NCBI RefSeq assembly: GCF_017165765.1 | Contig: NZ_JAFGZD010000001.1 | Location: 434,001-498,000, forward strand | Direction of reading: 5' to 3' | Length of the DNA stretch: 64,000 nucleotides | Source: Pseudomonas capsici | Lineage (GTDB): Bacteria; Pseudomonadota; Gammaproteobacteria; Pseudomonadales; Pseudomonadaceae | Shown: one piece after another, positions 26,685 to 36,145 of the stretch | Layout of the letters: every line of letters begins with the position of its first letter | How positions within the stretch are numbered: position 1 is the stretch's first letter | The notes under the pieces: generated by a model | Seen by the model: only the letters and a program-made list of their open reading frames with translations | The model's database searches: none | What the model was told of the DNA's origin: nothing | Translations under genes and position numbers: made by a program

Positions 26685-27709
26685 GGGCGGACCTCATCGG
26701 TATCGAGCACGCGCAGCAGTTCGGTCTGCCAGTCCATGCCAACGGCTGAACCTTCCGGCAGCGGCGGCTGGCCATCGTTGCGGCGCACAACGGTCAGTTC
26801 GCCAATCCCGGTCTCAATGCGGTACAGCCATTGGCTGCCAAGAAAGTAACGGGTGACGATCCGGCCTTGCAGGCGGCCTGTGCCGGGGGCTGTCAGGTCG
26901 ATCTTTTCCGGGCGCAGGCTCAGGGTCAGGGCACCCTCACCGGCAGCCACCCGGACCTGCGGCAAACCGCTTTCATCCAGATCCCCAGATAGCATGTTGG
27001 CCTTGCCGACGAAGCCGGAAATGAAGCGCGTGCGTGGGTGTTCGTAGAGTTTGTAAGGCTCGTCGATCTGAGTAATACGCCCGGCCTGCATGACGACTAC
27101 ACGATCACTGATGGACAACGCTTCGGCCTGATCGTGGGTGACCATCAGCGTGGTGATCCCGACTTCATTCTGGATGCGCCGAATCTCGAACTGCATTTCC
27201 TCGCGCAGGTTGGCGTCCAGGTTGGACAGCGGTTCATCGAGCAACAGCACGGGAGGTTCGATGACCAGCGCCCGGGCCAGTGCGACGCGCTGACGTTGCC
27301 CGCCCGACAGCTCGCGAGGATAGCGAGCGGCATGCTGATTGAGGCGGACCAGTTCCAGTACCCGGCTTACTCGCCGCTGGATATCCGCCGCGGGCACTTT
27401 GCGCATGCGCAGACCAAAGGCGACATTGTCGGCAACGCTCATGTGCGGGAACAGCGCGTAGCTCTGGAACACCACGCCCAGGCCTCGGCTGCTGGGCTTG
27501 GCGTGGGTGATATCGCGGCCGTCCAGCACAATGCTTCCGGCGCTGACTTCGACAAAGCCCGCGATCATCTGCAGGGTGGTGGTCTTGCCGCAGCCTGAGG
27601 GGCCAAGCAGTGAAACGAACTCGCCTTTTTCTACTGCCAGGTGGGTAGCGATAACGGCATCGATGGAGCCGTAGCGTTTTGATAGTCCTTCAAGCTGGAG
27701 AAATGCCAT
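26681..27709 (-). CDS. ABC transporter ATP-binding protein, PotA type
   Basis: The ATG at 27709 (MAFLQLEGLSKRYGSID) is chosen: AAGGTG lies about ten bases upstream on the minus strand, while a GTG four codons earlier lies on top of that site. The 342-residue ATPase has Walker A (GPSGCGKTT), signature (LSGGQRQRVALARAL), Walker B (VLLLDEPLSNLDANL), the switch His (VTHDQAEAL) and a C-terminal TOBE domain with beta strands that may bind the ligand. It is the first gene of the minus-strand operon and is divergent from the IclR gene, which likely controls it. Confidence 0.93.
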   Translation of the reverse strand: MAFLQLEGLSKRYGSIDAVIATHLAVEKGEFVSLLGPSGCGKTTTLQMIAGFVEVSAGSIVLDGRDITHAKPSSRGLGVVFQSYALFPHMSVADNVAFGLRMRKVPAADIQRRVSRVLELVRLNQHAARYPRELSGGQRQRVALARALVIEPPVLLLDEPLSNLDANLREEMQFEIRRIQNEVGITTLMVTHDQAEALSISDRVVVMQAGRITQIDEPYKLYEHPRTRFISGFVGKANMLSGDLDESGLPQVRVAAGEGALTLSLRPEKIDLTAPGTGRLQGRIVTRYFLGSQWLYRIETGIGELTVVRRNDGQPPLPEGSAVGMDWQTELLRVLDTDEVRP

Positions 27710-27918
27710 GTCTGCTTGCACCTTGTTCTACGTGCGCGCCGAGGCACGCGTTTATCGTGGGCAGATGCGAAGTGAGATCATGCAGTTGCGTGGACGTGGT
27801 GCTCGCTCTGTGTCGGCTACCGATGATTGTTCAAATCGCCCTTGTGGACTGAGAGTAGGACGAAGGCTAGGATGCACTCAATGAAGAATTTCACTGAATA
27901 ACATCTTTTTTTGAATTT

Positions 27919-27933
27919 ATTCATTTAATGAAT
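27919..27933. promoter_or_regulatory. Palindrome in the IclR/operon divergent region
   Basis: ATTCATT (27919-27925) and AATGAAT (27927-27933) are exact arms around one T, set in an AT-rich stretch with further TGAATTTA repeats. It lies about 22 bases before the IclR start at 27955 and about 210 bases from the divergent operon start. IclR proteins bind short inverted repeats and often control their own gene and the divergent operon; this is the best candidate. Confidence 0.5.
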
Positions 27934-27954
27934 TTAAAGATTGGAAAATGGACA

Positions 27955-28788
27955 ATGAATTCCACTGATCGGAATGAAGATTCAAAAGAAGTCGGTACAG
28001 GCGCTGTTTCCCGACTGTTTGCCGTGCTGCGTTGTCTGGGCGAATGTCCTGAAGGTGGTGAGCGGGTCACGCAACTGGCTCAGCAGGTCGGCCTTTCCCA
28101 GCCCACGACTCATCGCTTGTTGCGCAGCCTCATGGATGAAGGAATGGTCGAGCAGGACGTGCTCAGCAAACGTTATCGCTTGAGCATCGAGTTCTTCGCC
28201 CTGGCGGCCAAGGCCGGTAATGCCGGCAATCTGCGCGATCTGGTACGGCCAGGGTTGTTGAGGCTGTCGGCGTCTCTGGGGGATTCACTGTTTCTGCTGG
28301 CGCGCAGCGGTTTTGATGCCATCTGCCTGGACCGCAGCGAAGGGCCGTATCCCATCCGCACCTTCACGGGCGATATCGGCGGGCGTGTCGCGTTGGGCGT
28401 GGGGCAGGGCAGTCTGGCGATTCTGGCCTTCCTGCCAGAGGAGGAGCGCGACACCGTCATTCGCTACAACCTGCCGCGACTCAAGGATTTCCATCTGTAC
28501 GATGAAGTCTTCCTGCGTTCGGAAGTCGAAAATGTCAGGCGTCAGGGATATGCCGCCCGTAATACCGGGGCCTTGCCCGGGATGGCAGGACTTGCCGTTC
28601 CCATCCTCGACCGCACTGGCCGCGCAGTTGCAGCGTTAAGCGTGGCGACCATCAGCGACCGGCTGGGGCCGGACCGTCTCATGACTGTTGTCGAACTGCT
28701 CAAGCGCGAAGCCAGTGCCATCACCGCAAAAATCAACCCGTTTGATCCGTCCCTGAGGCGGCCTAGTCAAGTGTTCGGGCTGGGGTAG
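27955..28788 (+). CDS. IclR-family transcriptional regulator
   Basis: Start 27955 (MNSTDRNEDSKEVG) is preferred because the in-frame ATG at 27928 lies inside the AT-rich palindrome at 27919-27933, which looks like an operator. The product is 277 residues. It has an N-terminal winged helix-turn-helix (RLFAVLRCLGECPEGG, then LAQQVGLSQPTTHRLLRSLM) and a GAF-like effector domain (GLLRLSASLGDSLFLLARSG, then GVGQGSLAILAFLPEEERD). It should respond to a breakdown product of the substrate and control the divergent transporter/dehydrogenase operon and possibly ridA. Confidence 0.92.
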   Translation: MNSTDRNEDSKEVGTGAVSRLFAVLRCLGECPEGGERVTQLAQQVGLSQPTTHRLLRSLMDEGMVEQDVLSKRYRLSIEFFALAAKAGNAGNLRDLVRPGLLRLSASLGDSLFLLARSGFDAICLDRSEGPYPIRTFTGDIGGRVALGVGQGSLAILAFLPEEERDTVIRYNLPRLKDFHLYDEVFLRSEVENVRRQGYAARNTGALPGMAGLAVPILDRTGRAVAALSVATISDRLGPDRLMTVVELLKREASAITAKINPFDPSLRRPSQVFGLG

Positions 28789-28880
28789 AGTCTCCATGCC
28801 GTTTTTTGAAGTGTGTAAACTGCAGCGCGAAAAGGCGCGACACCACGCGCCAGACTTTACTACCCGATCAAGAGATCCCC

Positions 28881-29261
28881 ATGGCCAACCAGGACATTAC
28901 CTTCATCCCCGATCCCGATCCGACTTCCATTTCTTCCGACGTTGCCGGTTTTGGTGGCTTGCTGGTTTCCACCCAGATTCCTACCCGCGCTGATGGCAGT
29001 CTGGAGCTGGGCGGTATCGTCGAGCAAAGCGAGTGCACCTTGCAGGCACTCAAAGTGGCGCTGGAGCGTGCAGGCAGTTCCATGGACCGCGTGTTGCACC
29101 TGACCATCTACCTTACCGACATGGCCGACCGTGCTGCATTCAATGAGGTTTACCAGCGTTTCTTCGCCAAGCCCTGGCCAGTGCGTGCCGCTGTCGGCGT
29201 GGCAGCTCTGGCGGTCGAAGGCATGCGTGTGGAAGTGACCGCGATGGCCGCCAAGGCATAA
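28881..29261 (+). CDS. RidA/YjgF-family deaminase-like protein
   Basis: The ATG at 28881 (MANQDITFIPDPDP) begins a normal 126-residue RidA-type protein; the upstream in-frame ATG at 28806 lacks support. It has the typical trimer-fold pattern (GLLVSTQIPTRADGSLELGG, then ALERAGSSMDRVLHLTIYLTD and the C-terminal RAAVGVAALAVEGMRVEVTAMA). The Arg in WPVRAAVG is the catalytic position of imine-hydrolysing RidA proteins. RidA clears reactive enamine/imine intermediates, which is exactly what a flavin amine dehydrogenase makes. It is 92 bases from the IclR gene and faces the divergent operon. Confidence 0.92.
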   Translation: MANQDITFIPDPDPTSISSDVAGFGGLLVSTQIPTRADGSLELGGIVEQSECTLQALKVALERAGSSMDRVLHLTIYLTDMADRAAFNEVYQRFFAKPWPVRAAVGVAALAVEGMRVEVTAMAAKA

Positions 29262-29263
29262 CG

Positions 29264-29332
29264 CCTGCAGGAACGAATCATTCGCGAGACGTCATTCATA
29301 CGGGGCTCTCGCGAATGAATTCGCTCCTGCGC
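29264..29332. repeat. REPIN / BIME: two inverted REP elements
   Basis: One REP runs from about 29264 (CTGCAGGAACGAATCATTCG with CGAGA) and its inverted partner ends at about 29332 (TCTCGCGAATGAATTCGCT with CCTGC). The 16-base spacer is unrelated. This pair is the usual Pseudomonas REPIN layout, in a gap between ridA and the HD-GYP gene, where it may also act as a terminator. Confidence 0.85.
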
Positions 29333-29341
29333 GTCAAGGAT

Positions 29342-30535
29342 TCAATGCGCCACGCTCTCGGGCACTCCGGCCCACAAATGGTCCAGGTCCTTGAGACCCC
29401 AGGTTTTGGCACATTCGCGGCTGATGATCCTGTCTTGTCCGACCAGGGTAGAGAGGTCTATCAGGGTGTGGGCGATGGGCATCTTGAACAGTGCGGAATA
29501 GAACACTTTGACCTTGGGCGTCAGCAGTGAGGTCTTGTTCTGTTCCATGACGATGCCCAGGTTGCCACTTTCCAGGCGTACCAGTGAGCCTACCGGGTAG
29601 ATGCCGACGCATTTGACGAAGGCCTGGAATATTTTCTCGTCGAAATGCCCGGTCCATTCGGCCATTCTGCTGATGGATTCTGCGGGGCTCCAGCAGGCCT
29701 TGTAGGGGCGATCGGAGGTAATGGCGTCGTAGACGTCGCAGATGGCGCCCATCCGGGCAAACAGACTGATCTGTGAGCCGGCGAGTCGGTCGGGGTAGCC
29801 GCTGCCATCGAAGCGTTCATGGTGATGCAGACAGACATCCAGCACCCTGGGGCTGAAGTGCTTGCTTTCACCCAGCAACTGGCAGCCGATTTCCGGGTGC
29901 TTGCGCACGATTGCAAATTCTTCGTCGTTGAGTTTGCCGGGCTTGCCGAGAATGGCCGCGGGTATCGCCAGCTTGCCGACATCATGCAGCAGACCAGCCA
30001 TGCCTGCCTCTTTGACCAGGCTTTCAGGCAATGCCAGTTGGCGGGCCAGAGCAATCATCAATCCGCCCACCGCGACCGAATGCATGTAGGTGTATTCGTC
30101 CGCCGTTTTCAGGCGGGCCAGGCTGAGCAGGGCATCGGGATGGCGGGCCAGGGAGTCGGAAATATCGTCGATCAGCTCACCCATGTCTTCCAGCTCTGCA
30201 ATCCTGCCCATGCGGACATCGCTGAAGATTCTGACAACTGCGGCTTTGGAGCGAGTGCAAAGCTCCCGTGCGTAACCGATCTCTTCTTCCAGTGCGCAAG
30301 TCTGATTGTGGTTAACGGTCGTGCAGGTCTCGGAGGTGGCGGCTGGTTGTATATCAAGCCCCCGGCTGCCATCGATCCATAGCTGTGTGATGCTGGATTC
30401 ACGTATGCGTTGCAGATCGCTTTCATGCTTGAGCAGAAAGCTGCTGGTCCAGAATGAGTGGTCGGCACGCAAGTCGCACAGTTCGTGTACATACATGCCG
30501 AGGCGAAGCTCGGTGACGGGAATGTGTTTGAGCAC
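29342..30535 (-). CDS. HD-GYP domain protein (c-di-GMP phosphodiesterase type)
   Basis: A 397-residue protein with an N-terminal DUF3391-like region (MLKHIPVTELRLGMYVHELC, then RIRESSITQLWIDGSRGLD) and an HD-GYP domain. The HD motif is LLHDVGKLAIP and the GYP motif is HHERFDGSGYP, both intact, with the expected histidines. HD-GYP enzymes hydrolyse cyclic di-GMP and thereby favour motility over biofilm. It stands alone next to the chemoreceptor gene. Whether it is catalytically active is not proven here but nothing is missing. Confidence 0.93.
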   Translation of the reverse strand: MLKHIPVTELRLGMYVHELCDLRADHSFWTSSFLLKHESDLQRIRESSITQLWIDGSRGLDIQPAATSETCTTVNHNQTCALEEEIGYARELCTRSKAAVVRIFSDVRMGRIAELEDMGELIDDISDSLARHPDALLSLARLKTADEYTYMHSVAVGGLMIALARQLALPESLVKEAGMAGLLHDVGKLAIPAAILGKPGKLNDEEFAIVRKHPEIGCQLLGESKHFSPRVLDVCLHHHERFDGSGYPDRLAGSQISLFARMGAICDVYDAITSDRPYKACWSPAESISRMAEWTGHFDEKIFQAFVKCVGIYPVGSLVRLESGNLGIVMEQNKTSLLTPKVKVFYSALFKMPIAHTLIDLSTLVGQDRIISRECAKTWGLKDLDHLWAGVPESVAH

Positions 30536-30605
30536 GATAAATACCTGCTTTGGCTTGATCGTGAATCAGCAGAACATTCATCCCTGGACAGTTCGTACGA
30601 GTTCG

Positions 30606-32228
30606 TTAGACGGAGAACCGGGAAACCAGTCGGTTCAGATCGACAGCCAGCCTCGAAAGCTCCTGGCTGGCGGTTGAGGTCTGATCGGCAGCCGAAGAAC
30701 TCTGCACCGAAAGATCCCTGATGCTGACCAGGTTCTGATCGACGGATCGCGCCACATGGGCCTGTTCTTCGGAGGCTGTGGCGATCAGCAGGTTGCGTTC
30801 GTTGATCTGGGAAATGGCGGTGGTTATTTCCTTTATCGCGGATCCGGATTCCTGGGCGATCAGCAAGGTTGCGTCGGCTTCTTCACTGCTCTGCTTCATG
30901 GACTGCACGGCCAGGGTCGAGTCTTTCTGGATGCCCTGGATCATCTGCTCGATTTCCTGAGTCGAGGATTGAGTACGGTGAGCCAGTGCCCGGACTTCGT
31001 CGGCAACCACTGCAAAGCCGCGACCCTGTTCACCGGCGCGAGCGGCTTCGATGGCCGCATTGAGCGCCAGCAGGTTGGTCTGTTCGGCAATGGCGCGGAT
31101 GACGTCCAGGACCTTGGTGATGTTCTGCGCCTGATTGGCCAGCCCTTCGACCTCCGTACTGGTACGGTCGACGGTAGAACTGAGCTTTTCGAGTGCGTTT
31201 ATGGTCTTGCTGACGCATTCCTGGCCGGTCTTGGCCGAGCGTTCCGAAGCCTGGGTGGATTCCGAGGCCGATACCGCATTGCGCGCAACCTCCTCGATGG
31301 CGGCCGTCATCTCATTGACGGCAGTGGCCGCCTGCTCGGTTTCCATGGACTGACGCTGGATGCCATTGGTCGACTCCTGAGTGATCGAACTCATTTCCTC
31401 TGCCGCCGAAGCCAGAAGGCCGGAGGAGTCGGAGATGTGCTGGATGGTACTTTTCAGGCTGGCGAGCATGGCTGCCGTTGCACTTTGCAATTCGGTCAGT
31501 TCATCGGCACCGGTAATTTCCACCTGGGTACGCAAATCACCTTCGGCAATACGTTTAGTGGTTTCAAGCAGAGCCTTGACCGGGCGGGCAACACTGCGGG
31601 TAAACACGGTCGCGACCAGTACTGTCAGGATAACGGCGATAACAATAAAGGCGATGGTGACTTTCAAGCCGTTTTCATAGGCATGGTTGGCCGTGTCGCT
31701 CGACTTTTCCGCTACTTTGACATTGACCTCTATCAAGGCCTCTATAGATGATTGCAATGCCTTGGCCTGTGGGCTGCTGGTGTCGCGGATAAAGACAAAG
31801 AGTTCGTTGTTGGTCTTGGTCTTGCTGAGTTCCATCAACTCATCGATCTTCGAGGTATAGGCCTGAACATTGGCTTTGACCTGACGATAAACCTGTTCTT
31901 CTGCATCGCTCGATACCATGGGGGCATAGCTGTCGGTCACCTGAATCAAGGCGTTTTTCAGGCCCTTCAACTTGTCGATGGAGGCGCTGCCCTGTCTTTC
32001 CTCGTCCATCACGAATCGCCTGGCATCCAGGCGGTAGAGCAGGCCAGCGCTTTCGATCCTGCCTGCCTGCCTTACGCTGGGCAGCAGGTCGGTCTGAAAC
32101 TTGCTCACGGCATCATGCAGGCTGTTCATCTTGTAGATGACAGTTGTCCCCAAGCCTATAAGAAGCAGGCAGATAATGCCGAAACTGAGAAAGGCGCGGG
32201 TATTCAACCGAATGTTTCTTGTTTTCAT
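30606..32228 (-). CDS. Methyl-accepting chemotaxis protein
   Basis: Start 32228 ([17 protein letters not shown]) has an AGAGGAT site upstream. The 540-residue receptor has a first membrane helix (about 10-32), a periplasmic four-helix-type domain (about 33-190), a second helix (about 193-215), a HAMP linker ([20 protein letters not shown]) and the conserved signalling hairpin ([20 protein letters not shown]). There is no C-terminal pentapeptide for CheR/CheB binding. The ligand is unknown. About 290 bases before it, up to the histidine kinase end, are AT-rich and hold one hairpin but no gene. Confidence 0.93.
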   Translation of the reverse strand: MKTRNIRLNTRAFLSFGIICLLLIGLGTTVIYKMNSLHDAVSKFQTDLLPSVRQAGRIESAGLLYRLDARRFVMDEERQGSASIDKLKGLKNALIQVTDSYAPMVSSDAEEQVYRQVKANVQAYTSKIDELMELSKTKTNNELFVFIRDTSSPQAKALQSSIEALIEVNVKVAEKSSDTANHAYENGLKVTIAFIVIAVILTVLVATVFTRSVARPVKALLETTKRIAEGDLRTQVEITGADELTELQSATAAMLASLKSTIQHISDSSGLLASAAEEMSSITQESTNGIQRQSMETEQAATAVNEMTAAIEEVARNAVSASESTQASERSAKTGQECVSKTINALEKLSSTVDRTSTEVEGLANQAQNITKVLDVIRAIAEQTNLLALNAAIEAARAGEQGRGFAVVADEVRALAHRTQSSTQEIEQMIQGIQKDSTLAVQSMKQSSEEADATLLIAQESGSAIKEITTAISQINERNLLIATASEEQAHVARSVDQNLVSIRDLSVQSSSAADQTSTASQELSRLAVDLNRLVSRFSV

Positions 32229-32407
32229 TTTTGGATCCTCTTTGCTCACTATAGAGCAGCAGCCAGCAACGTGCTGCATGGCAACGTGATATCACTGTAG
32301 ATGCTGTAGTGTGAAAAAAATATAGTGAGAACAGAAAACTTTTATTGCATAAATCCATTATCAATTGAATCTATTAATTCAAGTTTTCCTGAATCCAGAC
32401 GCGAGGG

Positions 32408-32442
32408 AGCGATAGAGAGTTCGAGGTTAACTGTCTATCGCT
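32408..32442. terminator. Hairpin after the metal sensor kinase gene
   Basis: AGCGATAGA (32408-32416) pairs perfectly with TCTATCGCT (32434-32442) around a 17-base loop. The hairpin is about 75 bases downstream of the kinase stop on the minus strand. There is no clear U-tract, so termination is a guess. The rest of 32229-32516 shows nothing else that I can support. Confidence 0.4.
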
Positions 32443-32516
32443 TTGGAGGGTTATAAAGTTTCATTTTAAAGTAAATGGTAATACTTAATACTTCGTCATT
32501 TATTTGCCGTCAATAA

Positions 32517-33884
32517 TTAAACGGTTTGTTCTGTGGCGGGAAATATCATATTGAAGCGGGTATAAGTACCCGGTGTACTTTGCACGGTTACATGGCCTTC
32601 ATGCAGGCTCATGATGGAACGCACGATTGCCAGCCCCAGCCCGGTGCCACCCTGATGCCGCGAACGACTGGCATGCACTCTGTAAAAACGGTCGAACAGG
32701 CGTGGCAGGTGCTCGGCCTCGATGCCTTCTCCGGTGTTGCCGACGCTGAGTGAAACCTGGCCCTGTTGCTGTTCAAGGCTGATGCTGATCGTACTGCCTT
32801 CAGGGCTGTGCCTGATGGCATTGGAAAGCAGATTCGAGATGGCGCGCTGGATCATCAGGCGTTCGCCATTGATCCGGGCACGACCTGTCACCTGCAGGGC
32901 AATGTTCTTTTCCTCGGCTGACAAGGCAAAGAGTTCCACGACCTTGCTCACTTCTTCATCCAGATCGATCCGGCTGAAGACGATGGGGGCCAACGGCTGG
33001 CTGACGCTGGCCAGAAACAGCATCTGAGACACCATGCGTGACATGCGCTCCAGCTCTTCGGTACAGGATTCAAGCACCAGCTTGTATTCGGCGGGCGGTC
33101 TTTCCCGGGAGAGCGTCACCTGGGCCTTGCCCATCAGGTTGTTCATGGGCGAGCGAAGTTCATGGGCCAGATCGTCCGAGAACTGGGTCAACTGCTGAAC
33201 ATCGCTGTCCAGGCGATGCAGCATGAAGTTGATTGCATGGGCCAGATTGCTCAGTTCATCGGGCAGGTCGCTGGTCTTGACCCGATGCGTCAGATCCCGG
33301 GCCGAGATCATCTGCGCCACCTTGCGAAAGGCCCGCAACGGCTTGAGACCGCGATGCACCACCCACCAGGCGACTGCGCCAACCAGCAGCAGAATCAGCG
33401 GCAAGGCGATCAGGGTCGAGGTCATGTAAGAGTGCAGCAAGGCAATATCGCTTTGCCGATCGAGCGACAGCAGCACGGTGACTTGCTGCCTGTCGCGCAA
33501 TGTCACCAGCCTTGAGGCTATCAGCACCTTGCCGGTGTCCGGGCTGTTGGCGTTCATGGCCAGAATCTGTTCTGCCGTCGCAGGGCCCATGCTGAACAGC
33601 ACATGTGTCGGCTCGGCCGGATCGATGATCGCCAGACTGAAATCGTCATGGCCCATGATCTGGTCACGCAGATTATGGGGGTTGAGCATGATATCTGCGC
33701 TGCTGGCCGTCTCGGTCAGGCTGTGCTCGATCTGCTTGAGCTTTTCTTCAAGGCTGTTGCTGGCCCGCAGATCCAGTTGGCGCGAGATGGCCAGCGAGGC
33801 CAGCGTCGCCATGACGATCACCAGAATGGCGCACATCAGGCTGACGGTCAGCCCCAGTTGCATGGACAGCCGCGTGGGTTTCAT
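32517..33884 (-). CDS. Heavy-metal sensor histidine kinase (CopS/CzcS type)
   Basis: A 455-residue kinase: first membrane helix (residues about 12-30), a periplasmic loop that should bind the metal, second helix near 155-175, HAMP linker ([16 protein letters not shown]), HisKA with the phosphate-accepting His ([14 protein letters not shown]) and HATPase with N-box ([10 protein letters not shown]), G1 (FDRFYRVH) and [10 protein letters not shown]. This is the classic heavy-metal sensor family. It overlaps the regulator gene by four bases. It should detect Cu, Zn, Cd or Co and phosphorylate the partner. The periplasmic loop is short and rich in polar residues; the metal cannot be decided. Confidence 0.92.
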   Translation of the reverse strand: MKPTRLSMQLGLTVSLMCAILVIVMATLASLAISRQLDLRASNSLEEKLKQIEHSLTETASSADIMLNPHNLRDQIMGHDDFSLAIIDPAEPTHVLFSMGPATAEQILAMNANSPDTGKVLIASRLVTLRDRQQVTVLLSLDRQSDIALLHSYMTSTLIALPLILLLVGAVAWWVVHRGLKPLRAFRKVAQMISARDLTHRVKTSDLPDELSNLAHAINFMLHRLDSDVQQLTQFSDDLAHELRSPMNNLMGKAQVTLSRERPPAEYKLVLESCTEELERMSRMVSQMLFLASVSQPLAPIVFSRIDLDEEVSKVVELFALSAEEKNIALQVTGRARINGERLMIQRAISNLLSNAIRHSPEGSTISISLEQQQGQVSLSVGNTGEGIEAEHLPRLFDRFYRVHASRSRHQGGTGLGLAIVRSIMSLHEGHVTVQSTPGTYTRFNMIFPATEQTV

Positions 33885-34555
33885 TCCCGGGACTCCAGCA
33901 CGTAACCCACGCCGCGCAAGGTATGAATCAGCTTGTTGTCGAACGGATCATCGATCTTGGCTCGCAGGCGCCTGATGGAAACCTCTACCACGTTGGTGTC
34001 GCAATCGAAGTTCATGTCCCATACCAGAGAAATGATCTGGGTACGCGACAGAACCTCGCCGCTGTGGCGCATCAACAAATGCAGGAGTGCGAACTCCTTG
34101 GTGGTCAGGTCAATGCGCTGCTTGTCCCGGAATGCCCGGTGGCGACCCTGATCGAGTTCCAGATCGGCCACTTGCAGCACCTGAGGCACATTGGCCTGCT
34201 CGCTACGGCGCATCAGGGTGCGAATCCGGGCCAGCAGTTCGGGAAACTCAAACGGCTTGACCAGATAGTCGTCGGCTCCCGATTCCAGGCCCTTTATCTT
34301 TTCGTCGAGACGGCCGCGTGCGGTGACGATCATGACCCGTGTATTACTGGTCTTGCGAAGTTGTGCCAGGACATCCCAGCCATCCATGCCCGGCAGATTG
34401 ATGTCCAGAATGACCACGTCATAGATCTGTTGCTGGGCCAGGCAAAGGCCGTCGATACCCGTAGTGGCAACATCGACTACATAACCGCTTTCGGTCAGGC
34501 CCTGGTGCATGTATTCGGCAGTTTTCGGCTCGTCCTCGACCACAAGGATTCGCAT
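33881..34555 (-). CDS. Heavy-metal response regulator (CopR/CzcR type)
   Basis: A 224-residue OmpR-family regulator. Asp51 ([15 protein letters not shown]) is the phosphate acceptor in the receiver domain and the acidic pair ED at 7-8 is present. The C-terminal winged helix ([20 protein letters not shown], then [13 protein letters not shown]) binds direct or inverted repeats upstream of metal-resistance genes. It is the first gene of the kinase operon and divergent from czcC. Candidate sites are the dyad at 34684-34699 in this divergent region and the matching one before the first DUF2790 gene. Confidence 0.93.
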   Translation of the reverse strand: MRILVVEDEPKTAEYMHQGLTESGYVVDVATTGIDGLCLAQQQIYDVVILDINLPGMDGWDVLAQLRKTSNTRVMIVTARGRLDEKIKGLESGADDYLVKPFEFPELLARIRTLMRRSEQANVPQVLQVADLELDQGRHRAFRDKQRIDLTTKEFALLHLLMRHSGEVLSRTQIISLVWDMNFDCDTNVVEVSIRRLRAKIDDPFDNKLIHTLRGVGYVLESRE

Positions 34556-34613
34556 GGTTGAATATCCTGTTTGAATGAAATCAGTAGATGCTGGAGCAGA
34601 AGGGATTCTGAAG

Positions 34614-34630
34614 TCTGTAGCGACTACAGA
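34614..34630. promoter_or_regulatory. Inverted repeat between czcR and czcC
   Basis: TCTGTAG and CTACAGA are exact seven-base arms with a three-base centre (CGA). The site is 59 bases upstream of the regulator start on the minus strand. Its partner protein is unknown; it could control the regulator/kinase promoter. Confidence 0.45.
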
Positions 34631-34683
34631 GTCAATGCTGATGTGGTGCCTACTCTAAGGCCAAAGCGCCGCGTTTTTTTCAG

Positions 34684-34699
34684 ATAACGAAATTGTAAT
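34684..34699. promoter_or_regulatory. Metal-regulator box before czcC (ATAAC-N6-GTAAT)
   Basis: ATAAC at 34684-34688 and GTAAT at 34695-34699 form an imperfect inverted repeat with a six-base centre. Thirty-three bases after it lies a -10-like TAAAGT (34733-34738). The same geometry with perfect arms occurs before the first DUF2790 gene (40705-40720), with the same 33-base distance to a -10-like hexamer. Sites of this kind fit CopR/CzcR-type regulators that activate from about -50 to -35. Confidence 0.55.
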
Positions 34700-34870
34700 T
34701 TTCCAGCAACCCCGCCGATAACTGCCATTCCCTAAAGTCCCTGCGTCAATCCCGGCAGCTCGTGCTGTCCGGTGCAATCGCCTTTCAGGCGCGGATTCAT
34801 GCAAGTGGGGAAGTACGACGTGCGCGGCTATCGAATCTTGAACGGCTCACCGGGCAGTAGGCCCGGCAGA

Positions 34871-36106
34871 ATGAAAATCGGCTTTGCCTGTGTGCTGTTC
34901 CTGGCGGTTTTCAGCCAGAGCGCGACGGCGATACAAACACAGTCCATCACGCTGTCCGACGCTCTGGACACGGCCTTTTCCCTGAACCCGGATCTGGCTG
35001 CCGCTCGCAGGGAAATCGATATCGCGCTTGGGGAACGCCAGCAGGCCGGGTTGATACCCAATCCCGAGCTGTCCTGGGAGATGGAAGACACCCGCAAGGC
35101 TACCAGCACCACAACCATCGCCATCAGTCAGGCGCTGGAGCTGGGTGGGAAGCGGGGCGCTCGGGTCGATGTCGCCAGTCGGGCTCAGGATGTCGCTGCG
35201 CTTGAACTTGAACAACGTGGCAATGCCTTGCGTAGCGAGGTGACTCAGGCCTTTTACGCGGCGTTGCGCGCCCAGGCAGGACTGGATCTTGCGCTGGAGT
35301 CCCAGGCACTGGCCGAGCGAGGGCTCAAGGTTGCCGAGGGCCGGATCCAGGCTGGCAAGTCCTCGCCTGTAGAAGCCACCCGGGCTCAGGTGCAACTGGC
35401 CGAAACCCGTCTGCAGGTGCGCCAGGCGCAGATCGCCAAATCGGCTGCCTGGCGCGAGCTGTCTCAGATCATGGGCCAGTCGCAGACCTCTTTCGAGCGT
35501 CTGTACTCCCCGAACCTGTCGCCGGGCAAGGCACCTCACGGGCCAACTCTGCTGAACGAAATCAAGCAGACCGCCGAGCTGCGTCTGGCCGAAACCCGTA
35601 TAGCACTGGGCGAGGCGCAACTGGGTTCACAGAAGGCGCAACGTATTCCTGACCTCACCGTGAGTGTGGGCAGCCAATACAGCCGTGAAGACCGTGAGCG
35701 GGTCAATGTGGTCGGTTTTTCCGTGCCGATTCCATTGTTCGACCGCAATCAGGGCAATGTCCTGGCCGCCGCGCGGCGTGCCGATCAATCCCGTGACCTG
35801 CGCAATTCCGTGGAGTTGAAGCTGCGCACCCAGACGCAACTGGCGGTCGATCAATGGGACACCGCGGCCCAGGAGGCCGAGTCGTTCACCAGAGTCATCC
35901 TGCCTGCCGCCCAGCAGGCCGTCGACACCGCAACCCGCGGCTTCGAAATGGGCAAGTTCGGTTTCCTGGAAGTGCTCGATGCACAGCGCACCCTGATTGC
36001 TGCACGCAGCCAGTACCTGGAGTCGTTGGCCCGTGCGGCTGATGCACGGGTCGTCATCGAACGCATTTACGGCGACTCGGGCCGTTTCCTCACTCAACTT
36101 AAATAG
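34871..36106 (+). CDS. czcC: Outer-membrane efflux protein, CzcC/TolC family
   Basis: Start 34871 (MKIGFACVLFLAVFSQSATA) gives a clean signal peptide and a 411-residue product of normal CzcC size. In-frame ATGs at 34772 and 34799 would add an odd N-terminus and are less likely. The mature protein has two TolC-type repeats (ITLSDALDTAFSLNPDLAAA, then the alpha-helical barrel pattern QALELGGKRGARVDVASR). CzcC forms the outer-membrane channel of a Co/Zn/Cd RND efflux pump with CzcB and CzcA. It is the first gene of the forward operon; the CzcB gene follows after 39 bases. Confidence 0.92.
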   Translation: MKIGFACVLFLAVFSQSATAIQTQSITLSDALDTAFSLNPDLAAARREIDIALGERQQAGLIPNPELSWEMEDTRKATSTTTIAISQALELGGKRGARVDVASRAQDVAALELEQRGNALRSEVTQAFYAALRAQAGLDLALESQALAERGLKVAEGRIQAGKSSPVEATRAQVQLAETRLQVRQAQIAKSAAWRELSQIMGQSQTSFERLYSPNLSPGKAPHGPTLLNEIKQTAELRLAETRIALGEAQLGSQKAQRIPDLTVSVGSQYSREDRERVNVVGFSVPIPLFDRNQGNVLAAARRADQSRDLRNSVELKLRTQTQLAVDQWDTAAQEAESFTRVILPAAQQAVDTATRGFEMGKFGFLEVLDAQRTLIAARSQYLESLARAADARVVIERIYGDSGRFLTQLK

Positions 36107-36145
36107 CCAGCGGTGGCCAGCGACAATGGCCCGTCAGGAGTCTTC

